Shown: in pieces, positions 6,480-13,857 of the stretch
Layout of the letters: each line of letters starts with the position of its first letter
How positions within the stretch are numbered: the stretch's first letter is position 1
Assembly (NCBI GenBank): GCA_900755685.1
Contig: CAAEHI010000030.1
Coordinates: forward strand, 1 to 35,945
Length of the DNA: 35,945 bases
Direction: 5' to 3'
Source: an uncultured Collinsella sp.
GTDB taxonomy: Bacteria > Actinomycetota > Coriobacteriia > Coriobacteriales > Coriobacteriaceae
Position numbers and translations under genes: made by a program
Notes under the pieces: generated by a model
Databases searched by the model: none
Told to the model about the DNA's origin: nothing
What the model saw: only the letters and a program-made list of their open reading frames with translations

Positions 6480-7799
6480 ATGCCTGCCGATTCCCTTCGT
6501 GATGCCGAGTTTTGCGATGTTTTGAACCGCGAGCTTGTCTGCGCGCTCGGCTGTACCGAGCCCATTGCCGTTGCCTATGCAGCGGCACTGGCGAGCCAGA
6601 CGCTCGGTTGCGAGCCCGATCATATGGATGTTGCCTGCTCGGGCAACATCATCAAGAACGTCAAGAGCGTGACCGTGCCCAACTCGGGCGGTATGCACGG
6701 TATTGAGGCCGCGGCCGTGCTGGGTGCCGTGGGCGGCGACGCTAAGAGCGCGCTTGAGGTGCTCGAGAGCGTTAACGATGAAGACCGCGCTCGCGTGGCC
6801 GAGCTCCTCGCCGACGCCGGCTACTGCGATGTGTCGCTTGTCGAAGGTGTGCCCAACCTCTACATCAAGGTGACTGCGACGGCCGGGGGCCATACCGCGG
6901 TCGTCGAGATTACCGATCACCACACTAATGTCACGTGCCATACGCTCGATGGTATTCCGGTATGCGGCAAGTCGGCGGGGGAGTGTGCCGCCTGCGCCGA
7001 GCGCGTGGTGGCCGAGCGTGCGGCGGATAAGGCCGATGCCCCTATGAGCATTGAGTCCATCATCGACTTTATCGAGGACGGTGACATTGAGGACGCCCGC
7101 GCTGCCGTTGAGCGTCAGATTGAGCTGAATGGCGCAATCAGTGCCGAGGGCCTTGCGCACGCTTGGGGCGCCGAGGTGGGTCGTACGCTGCTGGGTGCTC
7201 GTGCCGATGACGTCGCCTGCCGTGCCCGTGCCCGTGCGGCCGCCGGGTCCGACGCCCGCATGAACGGCTGCGCGCTGCCGGTCGCCATTGTGTGCGGCTC
7301 GGGCAATCAGGGCATTACCTGCGCATTGCCCGTCATGGAGTATGCCGAGTACCTGCGTTGCGACCACGAGCGCCTGGTGCGCGCCGTGATGCTGTCCGAT
7401 CTTATCGCCGTGCATATCAAGAGCTATATTGGTGCGCTCTCGGCGTTTTGCGGTGCTATTTGCGCCGCGTGCGGCGCCGGCGCTGCGATTACCTGGCTGT
7501 GCGGTGGCACGCGCGAGCAGATTGGCGCGACGGTCTCGAATACGCTCGGTAACGTGGGCGGCATCGTGTGCGATGGCGCCAAGGCGAGTTGCGCGGCTAA
7601 GATTTCCGCTGCCGTTGATGCTGCGATTCTGGGCCATGATATGGCCATGCAGGGCCGCGGCTTCCGCGCCGGCGAGGGTCTCATTCAGGATACCGTCGAG
7701 CAGACGATTGCCAGCATGGGCTACGTGGGCCGCGTGGGCATGAAGGACACCGACATCGAGATCCTCAACATCATGATCGGTAAAACCCAGGTCTGCTAG
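6480..7799 (+). CDS. L-cysteine desulfidase / L-serine dehydratase alpha-like protein (UPF0597, CyuA/YhaM type)
   Basis: A 439-residue cytosolic protein of the serine-dehydratase alpha-chain superfamily, UPF0597 branch. Characterised members (archaeal L-cysteine desulfidase; E. coli CyuA) split L-cysteine to pyruvate, ammonia and sulfide with an oxygen-sensitive [4Fe-4S] cluster. GCTEPIAVAYAAA supplies Cys25; Cys272 (VCGSGNQG), Cys324 and Cys331 are the other probable cluster ligands. SGNIIKNVKSV and CDGAKASCAAK are also diagnostic. The ATG follows TAGGAGATACCT. The gene is monocistronic with a long palindromic repeat immediately downstream. Desulfidase is favoured over serine dehydratase because both halves of a serine dehydratase are usually separate or differently arranged; substrate certainty is moderate. 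Confidence 0.82.
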   Translation: MPADSLRDAEFCDVLNRELVCALGCTEPIAVAYAAALASQTLGCEPDHMDVACSGNIIKNVKSVTVPNSGGMHGIEAAAVLGAVGGDAKSALEVLESVNDEDRARVAELLADAGYCDVSLVEGVPNLYIKVTATAGGHTAVVEITDHHTNVTCHTLDGIPVCGKSAGECAACAERVVAERAADKADAPMSIESIIDFIEDGDIEDARAAVERQIELNGAISAEGLAHAWGAEVGRTLLGARADDVACRARARAAAGSDARMNGCALPVAIVCGSGNQGITCALPVMEYAEYLRCDHERLVRAVMLSDLIAVHIKSYIGALSAFCGAICAACGAGAAITWLCGGTREQIGATVSNTLGNVGGIVCDGAKASCAAKISAAVDAAILGHDMAMQGRGFRAGEGLIQDTVEQTIASMGYVGRVGMKDTDIEILNIMIGKTQVC

Positions 7800-7805
7800 A
7801 TATTA

Positions 7806-7872
7806 AGTTGCGGTGAGATAGTTCCTAAAATTACCCGGGTGAGGGGCAAACAGGAACTATCTCACCGCAACT
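7806..7872. repeat. Long palindromic repeat, copy A
   Basis: A 21-bp perfect inverted repeat: the left arm at 7806-7826 begins AGTTGCGGTGAGATAG and the right arm at 7852-7872 is its reverse complement, with a 25-nt loop. It lies between two convergent genes, 7 nt after one stop codon and 20 nt before the other. It shares its arm core with 16371-16441, 34509-34579 and 35820-35843. It could serve as a bidirectional terminator, but no T-run follows. Confidence 0.9.
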
Positions 7873-7891
7873 GCGCTAGATGTTCTGGCGC

Positions 7892-8650
7892 CTACGATAG
7901 TTCGTCGGCTATTTGGTGCTCGTAGAAGGCCTCGATTACGGCGTTAAAGTCGCGGGCGAAGTCTTCCATGGTTCCGCGCCAGGTGGCTCGGCTGGGCTTG
8001 CCCTGGCCCACAAAGGCGGTTTGGATGCCGCAATCGGGGGACGGAAAGTCGCGTTTGGGATCGTTGCCAACCATAAGGACCTCGTGCGGCTCGAGCCCCA
8101 TCACCTGAAGCTGCTCTAGATAGTAGGTGGCATCGGGCTTGCAGCGGGTGGTGTTTCCCATGTGCGTGACGAGCTCAAAGGGAGCGTCGGCCAGGTCGCC
8201 CCAACCCATGCGGCACTCGATGGCGCCCTGGGGAAAGCTGGGGTTGGTAAAGAGCGCGCAGCGCAGCCCTGCGTCCTGTACGGCCTGGAGCGCGGCGTGT
8301 GCGCCCGGCATGGCGTGGGCGTTAATGACATCGTCGTTCTTGTACGGAAGAACTTCGCGGTCATAGTAGGTAAACGCCTCGTAGATGAGGGGATCGGAGA
8401 GGCAGATCCCGCATCGGCGCTCGACCTCTTCTTGGTAAAACTCAAGATTGGTGCGGTTGTCCGTGCCGCTGCGGCGATTGGCGTTGAGGTCGACCAGGAT
8501 GGTGCCGAGGCGCGCCATCGTGCCACCGCGGCTGCGGTGCCCGATATCCGCGAGCATCGATGAGACATCCTTAAAATAGCGAAGGATGAACGCGTTGAGG
8601 TTGATGCTAAGAAGCGTCTCGTCCATATCGAAAACGACTGCTTTGAGCAC
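7892..8650 (-). CDS. HAD-family hydrolase (HAD-IA-like)
   Basis: A 252-residue cytosolic phosphatase of the HAD superfamily. Motif I FDMDETLL places the nucleophile at Asp8 and the acid/base at Asp10; motif II is the Thr in LFTNPS; motif III Lys lies in RCKPDATYY; motif IV is VGNDPKRDF. An alpha-helical cap lies between motifs I and II, as in subclass IA. I chose the GTG at 8648-8650 because GAGAAAGGTGCCC precedes it and the DxD motif then sits at the usual distance from the N-terminus; a longer frame reaching 8821 has no ribosome binding site. The substrate is unknown. It converges on the desulfidase-like gene across palindromic repeat copy A. Confidence 0.82.
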   Translation of the reverse strand: MLKAVVFDMDETLLSINLNAFILRYFKDVSSMLADIGHRSRGGTMARLGTILVDLNANRRSGTDNRTNLEFYQEEVERRCGICLSDPLIYEAFTYYDREVLPYKNDDVINAHAMPGAHAALQAVQDAGLRCALFTNPSFPQGAIECRMGWGDLADAPFELVTHMGNTTRCKPDATYYLEQLQVMGLEPHEVLMVGNDPKRDFPSPDCGIQTAFVGQGKPSRATWRGTMEDFARDFNAVIEAFYEHQIADELS

Positions 8651-8965
8651 GCGGGCACCTTTCTCGTAAATTTGATCTAGAGTCGTTGGCTCCGGATACT
8701 TTACCCCAAAGCCGAATGCCTGGCTGGTTATCGTCAAGTTGCGGAGACGTGTGTTCATAAGATTACGAAAAAGTCTCCACACGAGTAAAAAATCGCAGTT
8801 CACGCTTGAAATCGAACTCATTTCCCCGTAACCTATACGAACGTGATTGCATAAGCGTCACATTAGTATCTGTCGGCTCCCGAGTGTTCCTAAACGTTGT
8901 GTGCTTGTCGCACCCTTCTGTAGGTCCTAGCAATCGGGGCCCCGTAGTTCGAAAGGGGTCCACCT
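8651..8965 (+). other. Divergent intergenic region upstream of rpsA
   Basis: This 315-nt gap separates the minus-strand HAD gene from rpsA. It is richer in A+T than the flanking genes and should contain the rpsA promoter. Possible hexamers (TTGAAA at 8806, TATACG at 8834, TTGCAT at 8847, TAGTAT at 8864) do not combine with consensus spacing, so I assign none. The rpsA ribosome binding site GAAAGGGG ends the region. No RNA gene or repeat is visible. Confidence 0.5.
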
Positions 8966-10132
8966 TTGAGTGAGATTCAGAACTCGTCCATTTTCTCTCT
9001 TGACGATGTCAACGAGGAGGAGATGAACAACCTCATCGACGGTACGATTACCGACTTTGATGAGGGCGATCTCGTTAACGGCACTGTCGTTAAGATCGAG
9101 CATGACGAGGTGCTCGTTGACATCGGATTCAAGTCCGAGGGCGTTATCCCGGTCCGCGAGCTGTCCATCCGCAAGGACGCTAACCCTGCAGACATCGTTG
9201 CACTCGGTGATCCCATCGAGGCTCTGGTTCTCCAGAAGGAGGACAAGGACGGTCGTCTGGTCCTGTCCAAGAAGCGTGCCGAGTACGAGCGTGCTTGGAA
9301 CCGCATCGAGGAGAAGTTCAACTCCGGCGAGAACGTCGAGGGCGAGGTTATCGAGGTTGTCAAGGGCGGCCTGATCCTCGACATCGGCCTGCGTGGCTTC
9401 CTGCCCGCTTCTCTCGTCGACCTCCGTCGTGTCAAGGACCTCACCTCCTACATGGGCACTCGCATCGAGGCCCGCGTCATCGAGATGGACCGCAACCGCA
9501 ACAACGTCGTCCTCTCCCGTCGCGTCGTGCTCGAGGAGTCCCGTAAGGCCGAGCGCTCCGAGATCCTGTCCAAGCTCAAGTCTGGCATGCGTCTCCAGGG
9601 CACCGTTTCCTCCATCGTCGACTTCGGCGCCTTCGTCGACCTCGGCGGCATTGACGGCCTCATCCACATCTCCGAGCTCTCCTGGAACCACGTCAACCAT
9701 CCTTCCGAGGTTGTCAAGGTCGGCCAGGAGGTCGAGGTCGAGGTTCTCGACGTCGATCTCAACCGCGAGCGCATCTCCCTGGGTCTCAAGCAGACCACCG
9801 AGGATCCGTGGCGCGCGCTGGTCAAGAAGTACCCCGTCGGCGCTATCGTCGAGGGCACTGTGACCAAGCTTGTTCCGTTCGGCGCTTTCGTCGACCTGGG
9901 CGAGGGCATCGAGGGCCTGGTGCACATCTCCGAGATGGCCAACAAGCACGTCGACCAGCCTTCTCAGGTCACCCACGTGGGCGACAAGGTTCAGGTCAAG
10001 GTCATGGAGATCGACCTCGACCGTCGTCGCATCTCCCTGTCCATGAAGTCTGCTGCTGAGACTCTGGGCGTCGAGATCGAGGTTACCCCGCTTCCTTCCG
10101 AGAAGAAGGACGAGGAGACCGACGCCGAGTAA
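8966..10132 (+). CDS. rpsA: 30S ribosomal protein S1
   Basis: A 388-residue S1-family RNA-binding protein that helps load mRNA on the 30S subunit. Four S1 (OB-fold) domains lie near residues 34-102, 121-187, 206-275 and 291-360. Domains 3 and 4 carry the strong motif DFGAFVDLGGIDGLIH and its equivalent PFGAFVDLGEGIEGLVH. Four domains is the usual actinobacterial and low-GC form; enterobacterial S1 has six. The start is TTG, eight bases after GAAAGGGG, giving MSEIQNSS. The N-terminal segment and C-terminal tail are strongly acidic. The gene is monocistronic with a strong terminator. Codon use is highly biased, as expected for a highly expressed gene. Confidence 0.95.
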   Translation: MSEIQNSSIFSLDDVNEEEMNNLIDGTITDFDEGDLVNGTVVKIEHDEVLVDIGFKSEGVIPVRELSIRKDANPADIVALGDPIEALVLQKEDKDGRLVLSKKRAEYERAWNRIEEKFNSGENVEGEVIEVVKGGLILDIGLRGFLPASLVDLRRVKDLTSYMGTRIEARVIEMDRNRNNVVLSRRVVLEESRKAERSEILSKLKSGMRLQGTVSSIVDFGAFVDLGGIDGLIHISELSWNHVNHPSEVVKVGQEVEVEVLDVDLNRERISLGLKQTTEDPWRALVKKYPVGAIVEGTVTKLVPFGAFVDLGEGIEGLVHISEMANKHVDQPSQVTHVGDKVQVKVMEIDLDRRRISLSMKSAAETLGVEIEVTPLPSEKKDEETDAE

Positions 10133-10157
10133 ATCGGTTTGACGATCACTTGTTTTA

Positions 10158-10190
10158 AGGGATCCGTCCGCAAAGGACGGGTCCCTTTTT
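10158..10190 (+). terminator. Terminator after rpsA
   Basis: AGGGATCCGTCC (10158-10169) pairs with GGACGGGTCCCT (10175-10186) with one mismatch, followed by TTTTTGC. It is a strong intrinsic terminator 25 nt after the stop codon. Confidence 0.88.
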
Positions 10191-10454
10191 GCATTTGCTG
10201 CTGAGGCGCGCGATGCTGCCCATGCTGTCTGCAGGCTATTTGGTTGTCGGTGCATGAAAAATGCCGACATCCCGCCTCGGGGAGGAGGCGGGAACACACC
10301 GAGTAGACGGAGGGGTGCGGAGCGCGGTCGCGTCTCGACTGACGACGTTGCCCATCGACAGGACCATTGTAACGCATGGCGGTTCTTGGTTTATCGTGTC
10401 GAGCGTTTGCGTTGTGCCATTGCCTGCGGCAACGGTGTGTTACACTCTTGCACT
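10191..10454 (+). other. Intergenic region upstream of rnpB
   Basis: It contains a perfect 8-bp hairpin, CCCGCCTC (10271-10278) with GAGGCGGG (10285-10292), lacking a T-run. Close to the RNA gene are TTGCCT (10420-10425) and TACACT (10441-10446); their 15-bp spacing is short, but the position of TACACT suits transcription starting at the mature rnpB 5' end. I see no coding region. Confidence 0.45.
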
Positions 10455-10816
10455 GCTGAGTGGGCCAGACGGTCGCGCGATGTGCTGCTTGCAGCACGCG
10501 TGAGGAAAGTCCGGGCTCCAGAGGGCGGGATGCCGGCTAACGGCCGGGCGGAGTGATCCGACGGAAAGCGCCGCAGAAAAGAAGACTCCCACCTGCGCCG
10601 CAAGGCGTAAAGGGAAAAGCTGAAACGGTGGTGTAAGAGACCACCAGCGTCGTGGCAACACGGCGGCTTGGCAAGCCCCATCCGGAGCAAGCGCGAATAG
10701 GAACGCTATGGGCCGGCCCGGTCCGCGTTCGGGTAGCGTGCGTGGAGCTGCACGGTAACGTGCAGACAAGATAAATGACCGTTCACGACAGAACCCGGCT
10801 TATAGGCCCACTCAGC
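10455..10816 (+). ncRNA. rnpB: RNase P RNA, bacterial class A
   Basis: The catalytic RNA of RNase P, which removes the 5' leader of tRNA precursors. Its ends pair (CTGAGTGGGCC at the 5' end with GGCCCACTCAG at the 3' end, helix P1). The universally conserved segments are visible: GAGGAAAGTCCGGGCTCC near the 5' end, and near the 3' end ACAGAACCCGGCTTATAGGC. AAGGCGTAAAGGG-like and AGATAAATGACCG segments match conserved regions IV and V. A length of about 360 nt is usual for actinobacteria. Ends are set by helix P1 and may be off by a few bases. A large hairpin follows 16 nt downstream. Confidence 0.95.
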
Positions 10817-10832
10817 ACTTTGTTGACGCTGC

Positions 10833-10931
10833 GAACCCGTCAGCGCGGCAATCTGCCTTTCAAGCCTTCGGGCATGACCATAAGGTCAATGCCCTCGTCT
10901 TTCAAGGCACCTTGCTCGCGCTGACGGGTTC
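10833..10931. repeat. 99-nt nested hairpin downstream of rnpB
   Basis: GAACCCGTCAGCGCG (10833-10847) is a perfect reverse complement of 10917-10931. Inside it, GCAA/TTGC (10848-10851 and 10912-10915), TGCCTT/AAGGCA (10854-10859 and 10904-10909), GGGCAT/ATGCCC (10870-10875 and 10889-10894) and GACC/GGTC (10876-10879 and 10884-10887) nest in order down to a 4-nt loop. The whole unit therefore folds as one long rod. It is not followed by a good T-run. It may be the rnpB terminator, a structured RNA, or a palindromic repeat; the sequence does not decide. Confidence 0.7.
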
Positions 10932-11046
10932 TCGCTTTCGTTTACGGAATCATCGGTGTTGCCGTTCTATTTACCGGGATTAACGGTACGGTCTTTGCCG
11001 TATTATTGAGGCTGTTTGTTGCTGCGCTTTATTTTGTTGAGGGGCT

Positions 11047-11685
11047 TTGTTGGACAGCTATTTTACTCTGCAGTCGAATATTGAGGCTTCGGGCGAGTTT
11101 GTGGACCGCAAGAGCCGGTTTATTGCCCAGCTGGTCCATATTGAGTCCGAGGATGAGGCGAATGCCTTTATCGAGATGGTTCGCAAGCGTCATTACAACG
11201 CTCGGCACAATGTTCCCGCGTGGATTTTGGTCGATGGACGCGAACGCCAGAGCGATGATGGTGAGCCGAGCCGCACAAGCGGTATGCCGACGCTCGAGGT
11301 GTTGCGCGGCGCGGAGCTCAAAAATGTTTGCTGCGTAGTGACGCGCTATTTTGGTGGCACGCTGTTGGGGCCTGGTGGCTTGGTACGCGCCTATACCGCG
11401 GCGACGCAGGCAGCGGTGGCCGCGGCTCAGGAGGCCGGGCAGATCGTTGAGATGACAAGCGTCGTGCCGGTTGACGTGCATGTGGCCTATCCGCAGTACG
11501 AGCAGGTACTTCGTTTGGCGCAGGATTCGGGTGCCAAGGTTTCGGATACCGATTACGCGGATGCCGTGACACTTCATTTGGTGTTTGAGGCGGGGGAGCA
11601 GGTGCCATTTTGCGCTAAGATGCGCGAGCTTATGGCGGGGCGCGAGGAGATTGAGGTCGGTGCTCCCGAGTTTGCCGAGTTCTAA
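11047..11685 (+). CDS. YigZ/IMPACT family protein
   Basis: A 212-residue cytosolic protein of the YigZ (UPF0029/IMPACT) family. The N-terminal domain carries the signature VVTRYFGGTLLGPGGLVRAY near residues 98-117, and RKSRFIA near residue 21; a smaller ferredoxin-like C-terminal domain (DUF1949 type) follows. Bacterial members have no settled role; translation-related or proline-peptide functions have been proposed. The start is one of two adjacent TTG codons (11047 or 11050) behind GAGGGGC; the choice does not affect the domains. The downstream terminator is shared with a convergent gene. Confidence 0.85.
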   Translation: MLDSYFTLQSNIEASGEFVDRKSRFIAQLVHIESEDEANAFIEMVRKRHYNARHNVPAWILVDGRERQSDDGEPSRTSGMPTLEVLRGAELKNVCCVVTRYFGGTLLGPGGLVRAYTAATQAAVAAAQEAGQIVEMTSVVPVDVHVAYPQYEQVLRLAQDSGAKVSDTDYADAVTLHLVFEAGEQVPFCAKMRELMAGREEIEVGAPEFAEF

Positions 11686-11687
11686 CG

Positions 11688-11741
11688 ACGACGGCCGGCG
11701 TGCTTTTGGATGGATTCCAAGCGCGACGGCCGTCGTTTTTC
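11688..11741. terminator. Bidirectional terminator
   Basis: ACGACGGCCG (11688-11697) pairs with CGGCCGTCGT (11727-11736), followed by TTTTTCT. It starts 2 nt after the YigZ stop and lies 13 nt beyond the end of the convergent C_GCAxxG_C_C gene, so it can serve both. Confidence 0.75.
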
Positions 11742-11753
11742 TGTTGCTGCCGT

Positions 11754-12200
11754 TTACTCGGCGAGCTGCTTTAGCACATCGCAGGCGATCTCGACGGCAT
11801 CGTCGATGCAGCCGGGACAGCTGCGGAGCGGACCCTTGTCCGATCCGATGCCTTTGAGCGTGCCGCAGATGGTCGTCGTGTTCTTCTCGCCAAAACGCTT
11901 GGCGATTTCGCGCGACAGCTTGTAGGTCTGGCCCTTAGTCTTGGGGTTTTCCATGCCGTCGCTCATTACAAACCCCATGATGGCCACGGCGCCCGAGATG
12001 GCGCCGCAGGTCTCGGTCATGCCACCCATGCCGGCGCCAAAGCCCTCGGTGAGGGTAAAGGCGGTCTGGGGGTCGAGCCCGACGGCAGGTGCGAGCGTGC
12101 AGGCAACGGCCTGGGCGCAGTTAAAGCCACGGGCGTGGTATTCGGCAGCTTGAGCCTGACAGGCGGTGATGTCGAGCTGGGCCGTATCGATTTGCTTCAT
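11754..12200 (-). CDS. C_GCAxxG_C_C family (redox-active) protein
   Basis: A 148-residue cysteine-rich protein of the C_GCAxxG_C_C family, named for its spaced cysteines: Cys28 in FNCAQAV, Cys65 in ETCGAISG, Cys112 in ICGTLKG, and Cys128/Cys131 in CPGC. These probably bind a metal or iron-sulfur cluster; members are common in anaerobes and often sit by redox or metal genes. No enzyme activity is established. I start at ATG 12198-12200 behind AAGGAGACAACG; the frame runs open to 12308 without a better site, and the upstream part overlaps a palindromic operator. The promoter region holds TACCC/GGGTA repeats like CsoR-family operators. Confidence 0.82.
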   Translation of the reverse strand: MKQIDTAQLDITACQAQAAEYHARGFNCAQAVACTLAPAVGLDPQTAFTLTEGFGAGMGGMTETCGAISGAVAIMGFVMSDGMENPKTKGQTYKLSREIAKRFGEKNTTTICGTLKGIGSDKGPLRSCPGCIDDAVEIACDVLKQLAE

Positions 12201-12222
12201 CGTTGTCTCCTTGGTTACGGTG

Positions 12223-12251
12223 TACCCGACTATGGTACCCGTGACGGGGTA
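12223..12251 (-). promoter_or_regulatory. CsoR/CstR-like operator upstream of C_GCAxxG_C_C gene
   Basis: TACCC occurs at 12223-12227 and 12236-12240, and its inverse GGGTA at 12247-12251, so TACCC-N6-GGGTA forms a palindrome 36-51 bp upstream of the gene. Known operators of CsoR-type copper and persulfide sensors have the pattern TACCC…GGGTA. A further TACCCC lies near 12322 upstream of the O-acetylhomoserine sulfhydrylase. The palindrome also falls between TTACAT and CATAGT-like promoter elements on the minus strand. Sensor identity is inferred. Confidence 0.4.
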
Positions 12252-12430
12252 TGTAATCATCGAGAGCTTCATGGATGCCTCATTTTTATCTATCGAGCAA
12301 ATGCCCAAGGCTTGAGATAAATACCCCTAATCAATTTGTCCCATAACCTACCTTGGGGATGGGTTGAGAGGGGTGCAGGGTAGCGGTATCGTGAACCGAA
12401 TAAAACGTAACCCAGGCAAGGGAGCTAGAT

Positions 12431-13714
12431 ATGAGCGAGCAGACTATCGGCACTACATGTGTTCAGGGCGGCTATCACCCGGGAGATGCGGAGCCGCGCC
12501 AGGTGCCCATCTACCAGTCCACCACGTGGAAGTACGACACGTCCGAGCACATGGGCAAGCTGTTTGACCTGGAGGAGTCTGGCTACTTCTACAGCCGTCT
12601 GCAGAACCCCACGTGCGATTTGGTTGCCGCCAAGATCTGCGAGATGGAGGGCGGCGCCGCAGCGATGCTCACGAGTTCGGGCATGGCTGCGAACTTCCTC
12701 GCGATCTTTAACGTGGCCGGTGCCGGCGATCATGTGGTCGCAAGCTCTGCCATCTACGGCGGTACCTACAACCTGCTGGCTCATACCATGGGTCGCATGG
12801 GCTTGACCTGCACGTTCGTTGCCCCCGACTGCACCGATGAGGAGTTGGAGGCAGCCTTCCAACCCAACACCAAGCTCGTCTTTGGCGAGACCATCGCCAA
12901 CCCCGCCCTTGCCGTGCTCGATATTGAGCGCTTTGCCAAGGCCGCGCATGACCACGGCGTGCCGCTGATGGTCGACAACACCTTCCCGACGCCCGTGATG
13001 TGCCGCCCCTTTGAGTGGGGCGCCGACATCGTTACGCACTCCACCACCAAGTACATGGATGGACATGCTGCCTACCTGGGCGGCGTGATCGTCGACCACG
13101 GCCAGTTTGACTGGATGGCCCATGCGGACAAGTTCCCGGGTCTTACCACGCCCGATGAGAGCTATCACGGCGTGACCTATGCCGAGAAGTTCGGTCGTGA
13201 GGGCGCCTTCATTACCAAGGCAACCGCTCAGCTCATGCGCGACCTCGGCCCCATGCAGAACCCGCAGGCGGCCTTCTTCCTGAACAGCTCGCTCGAGAGC
13301 CTGCACGTGCGCATGCCGCGTCATTGCGAGAACGGCCTGGCCGTTGCCAAGTTCCTGCAGAGCCATCCCAAGGTGCGCTTCGTGAGCTATCCGGGCCTGG
13401 AGGGCGATAAGTACTACGACATGGCTCAGAAGTACATGCCCAACGGTACCTGCGGTGTTGTGAGCTTTGGCTTTAACGGTGGTCGCGCGGCGGCCGAGAC
13501 CTTTATGAAGAGCCTTAAGCTCGCCCAGATCGCCACGCACGTGGCCGATGCGCGTACCTGCTGCTTGCATCCCGCTAATGCCACGCATCGCCAGATGAAC
13601 GATGAGGAGCTCATCGCCTGTGGCATTTCTGCCGACATGGTGCGCCTGTCGTGCGGCCTCGAGGATACGGCCGATCTGATTGCCGACCTTGAGCAGGCGC
13701 TCGAGCAGTGCTAG
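12431..13714 (+). CDS. O-acetylhomoserine sulfhydrylase (Cys/Met metabolism PLP enzyme)
   Basis: A 427-residue PLP-dependent enzyme of the Cys/Met metabolism fold (MetY/MetZ type), expected to make homocysteine from O-acetylhomoserine and sulfide. The PLP lysine lies in HSTTKYMDG near residue 209; SSAIYGGTYNLL and VDNTFPTP are family motifs, as is the RLSCGLED end. Length above 420 favours MetY over cystathionine gamma-synthase (about 380), but methionine gamma-lyase activity cannot be excluded. The ATG follows CAAGGGAGCTAGAT. It is divergent from the C_GCAxxG_C_C gene, with a roughly 230-nt shared region containing TACCC repeats. A good terminator follows. Confidence 0.85.
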   Translation: MSEQTIGTTCVQGGYHPGDAEPRQVPIYQSTTWKYDTSEHMGKLFDLEESGYFYSRLQNPTCDLVAAKICEMEGGAAAMLTSSGMAANFLAIFNVAGAGDHVVASSAIYGGTYNLLAHTMGRMGLTCTFVAPDCTDEELEAAFQPNTKLVFGETIANPALAVLDIERFAKAAHDHGVPLMVDNTFPTPVMCRPFEWGADIVTHSTTKYMDGHAAYLGGVIVDHGQFDWMAHADKFPGLTTPDESYHGVTYAEKFGREGAFITKATAQLMRDLGPMQNPQAAFFLNSSLESLHVRMPRHCENGLAVAKFLQSHPKVRFVSYPGLEGDKYYDMAQKYMPNGTCGVVSFGFNGGRAAAETFMKSLKLAQIATHVADARTCCLHPANATHRQMNDEELIACGISADMVRLSCGLEDTADLIADLEQALEQC

Positions 13715-13782
13715 GCTAGCGTTCGTGCGAGGCGCCGATGCTGGCAGAAAGCTTCGGCGACCTTTCGTTCCGATTCCGTAGG

Positions 13783-13831
13783 CGGGACCCCAATTGCGGC
13801 TGTTTGCATGCGATTGGGGCCCCGTTTTTTT
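13783..13831 (+). terminator. Terminator after O-acetylhomoserine sulfhydrylase
   Basis: CGGGACCCCAAT (13783-13794) pairs with ATTGGGGCCCCG (13813-13824) with one mismatch, followed by seven T. It lies about 70 nt after the stop codon and 27 nt before the transporter gene. Confidence 0.8.
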
Positions 13832-13857
13832 GCGTTGGGCCACTCGAAAGGATGGAT

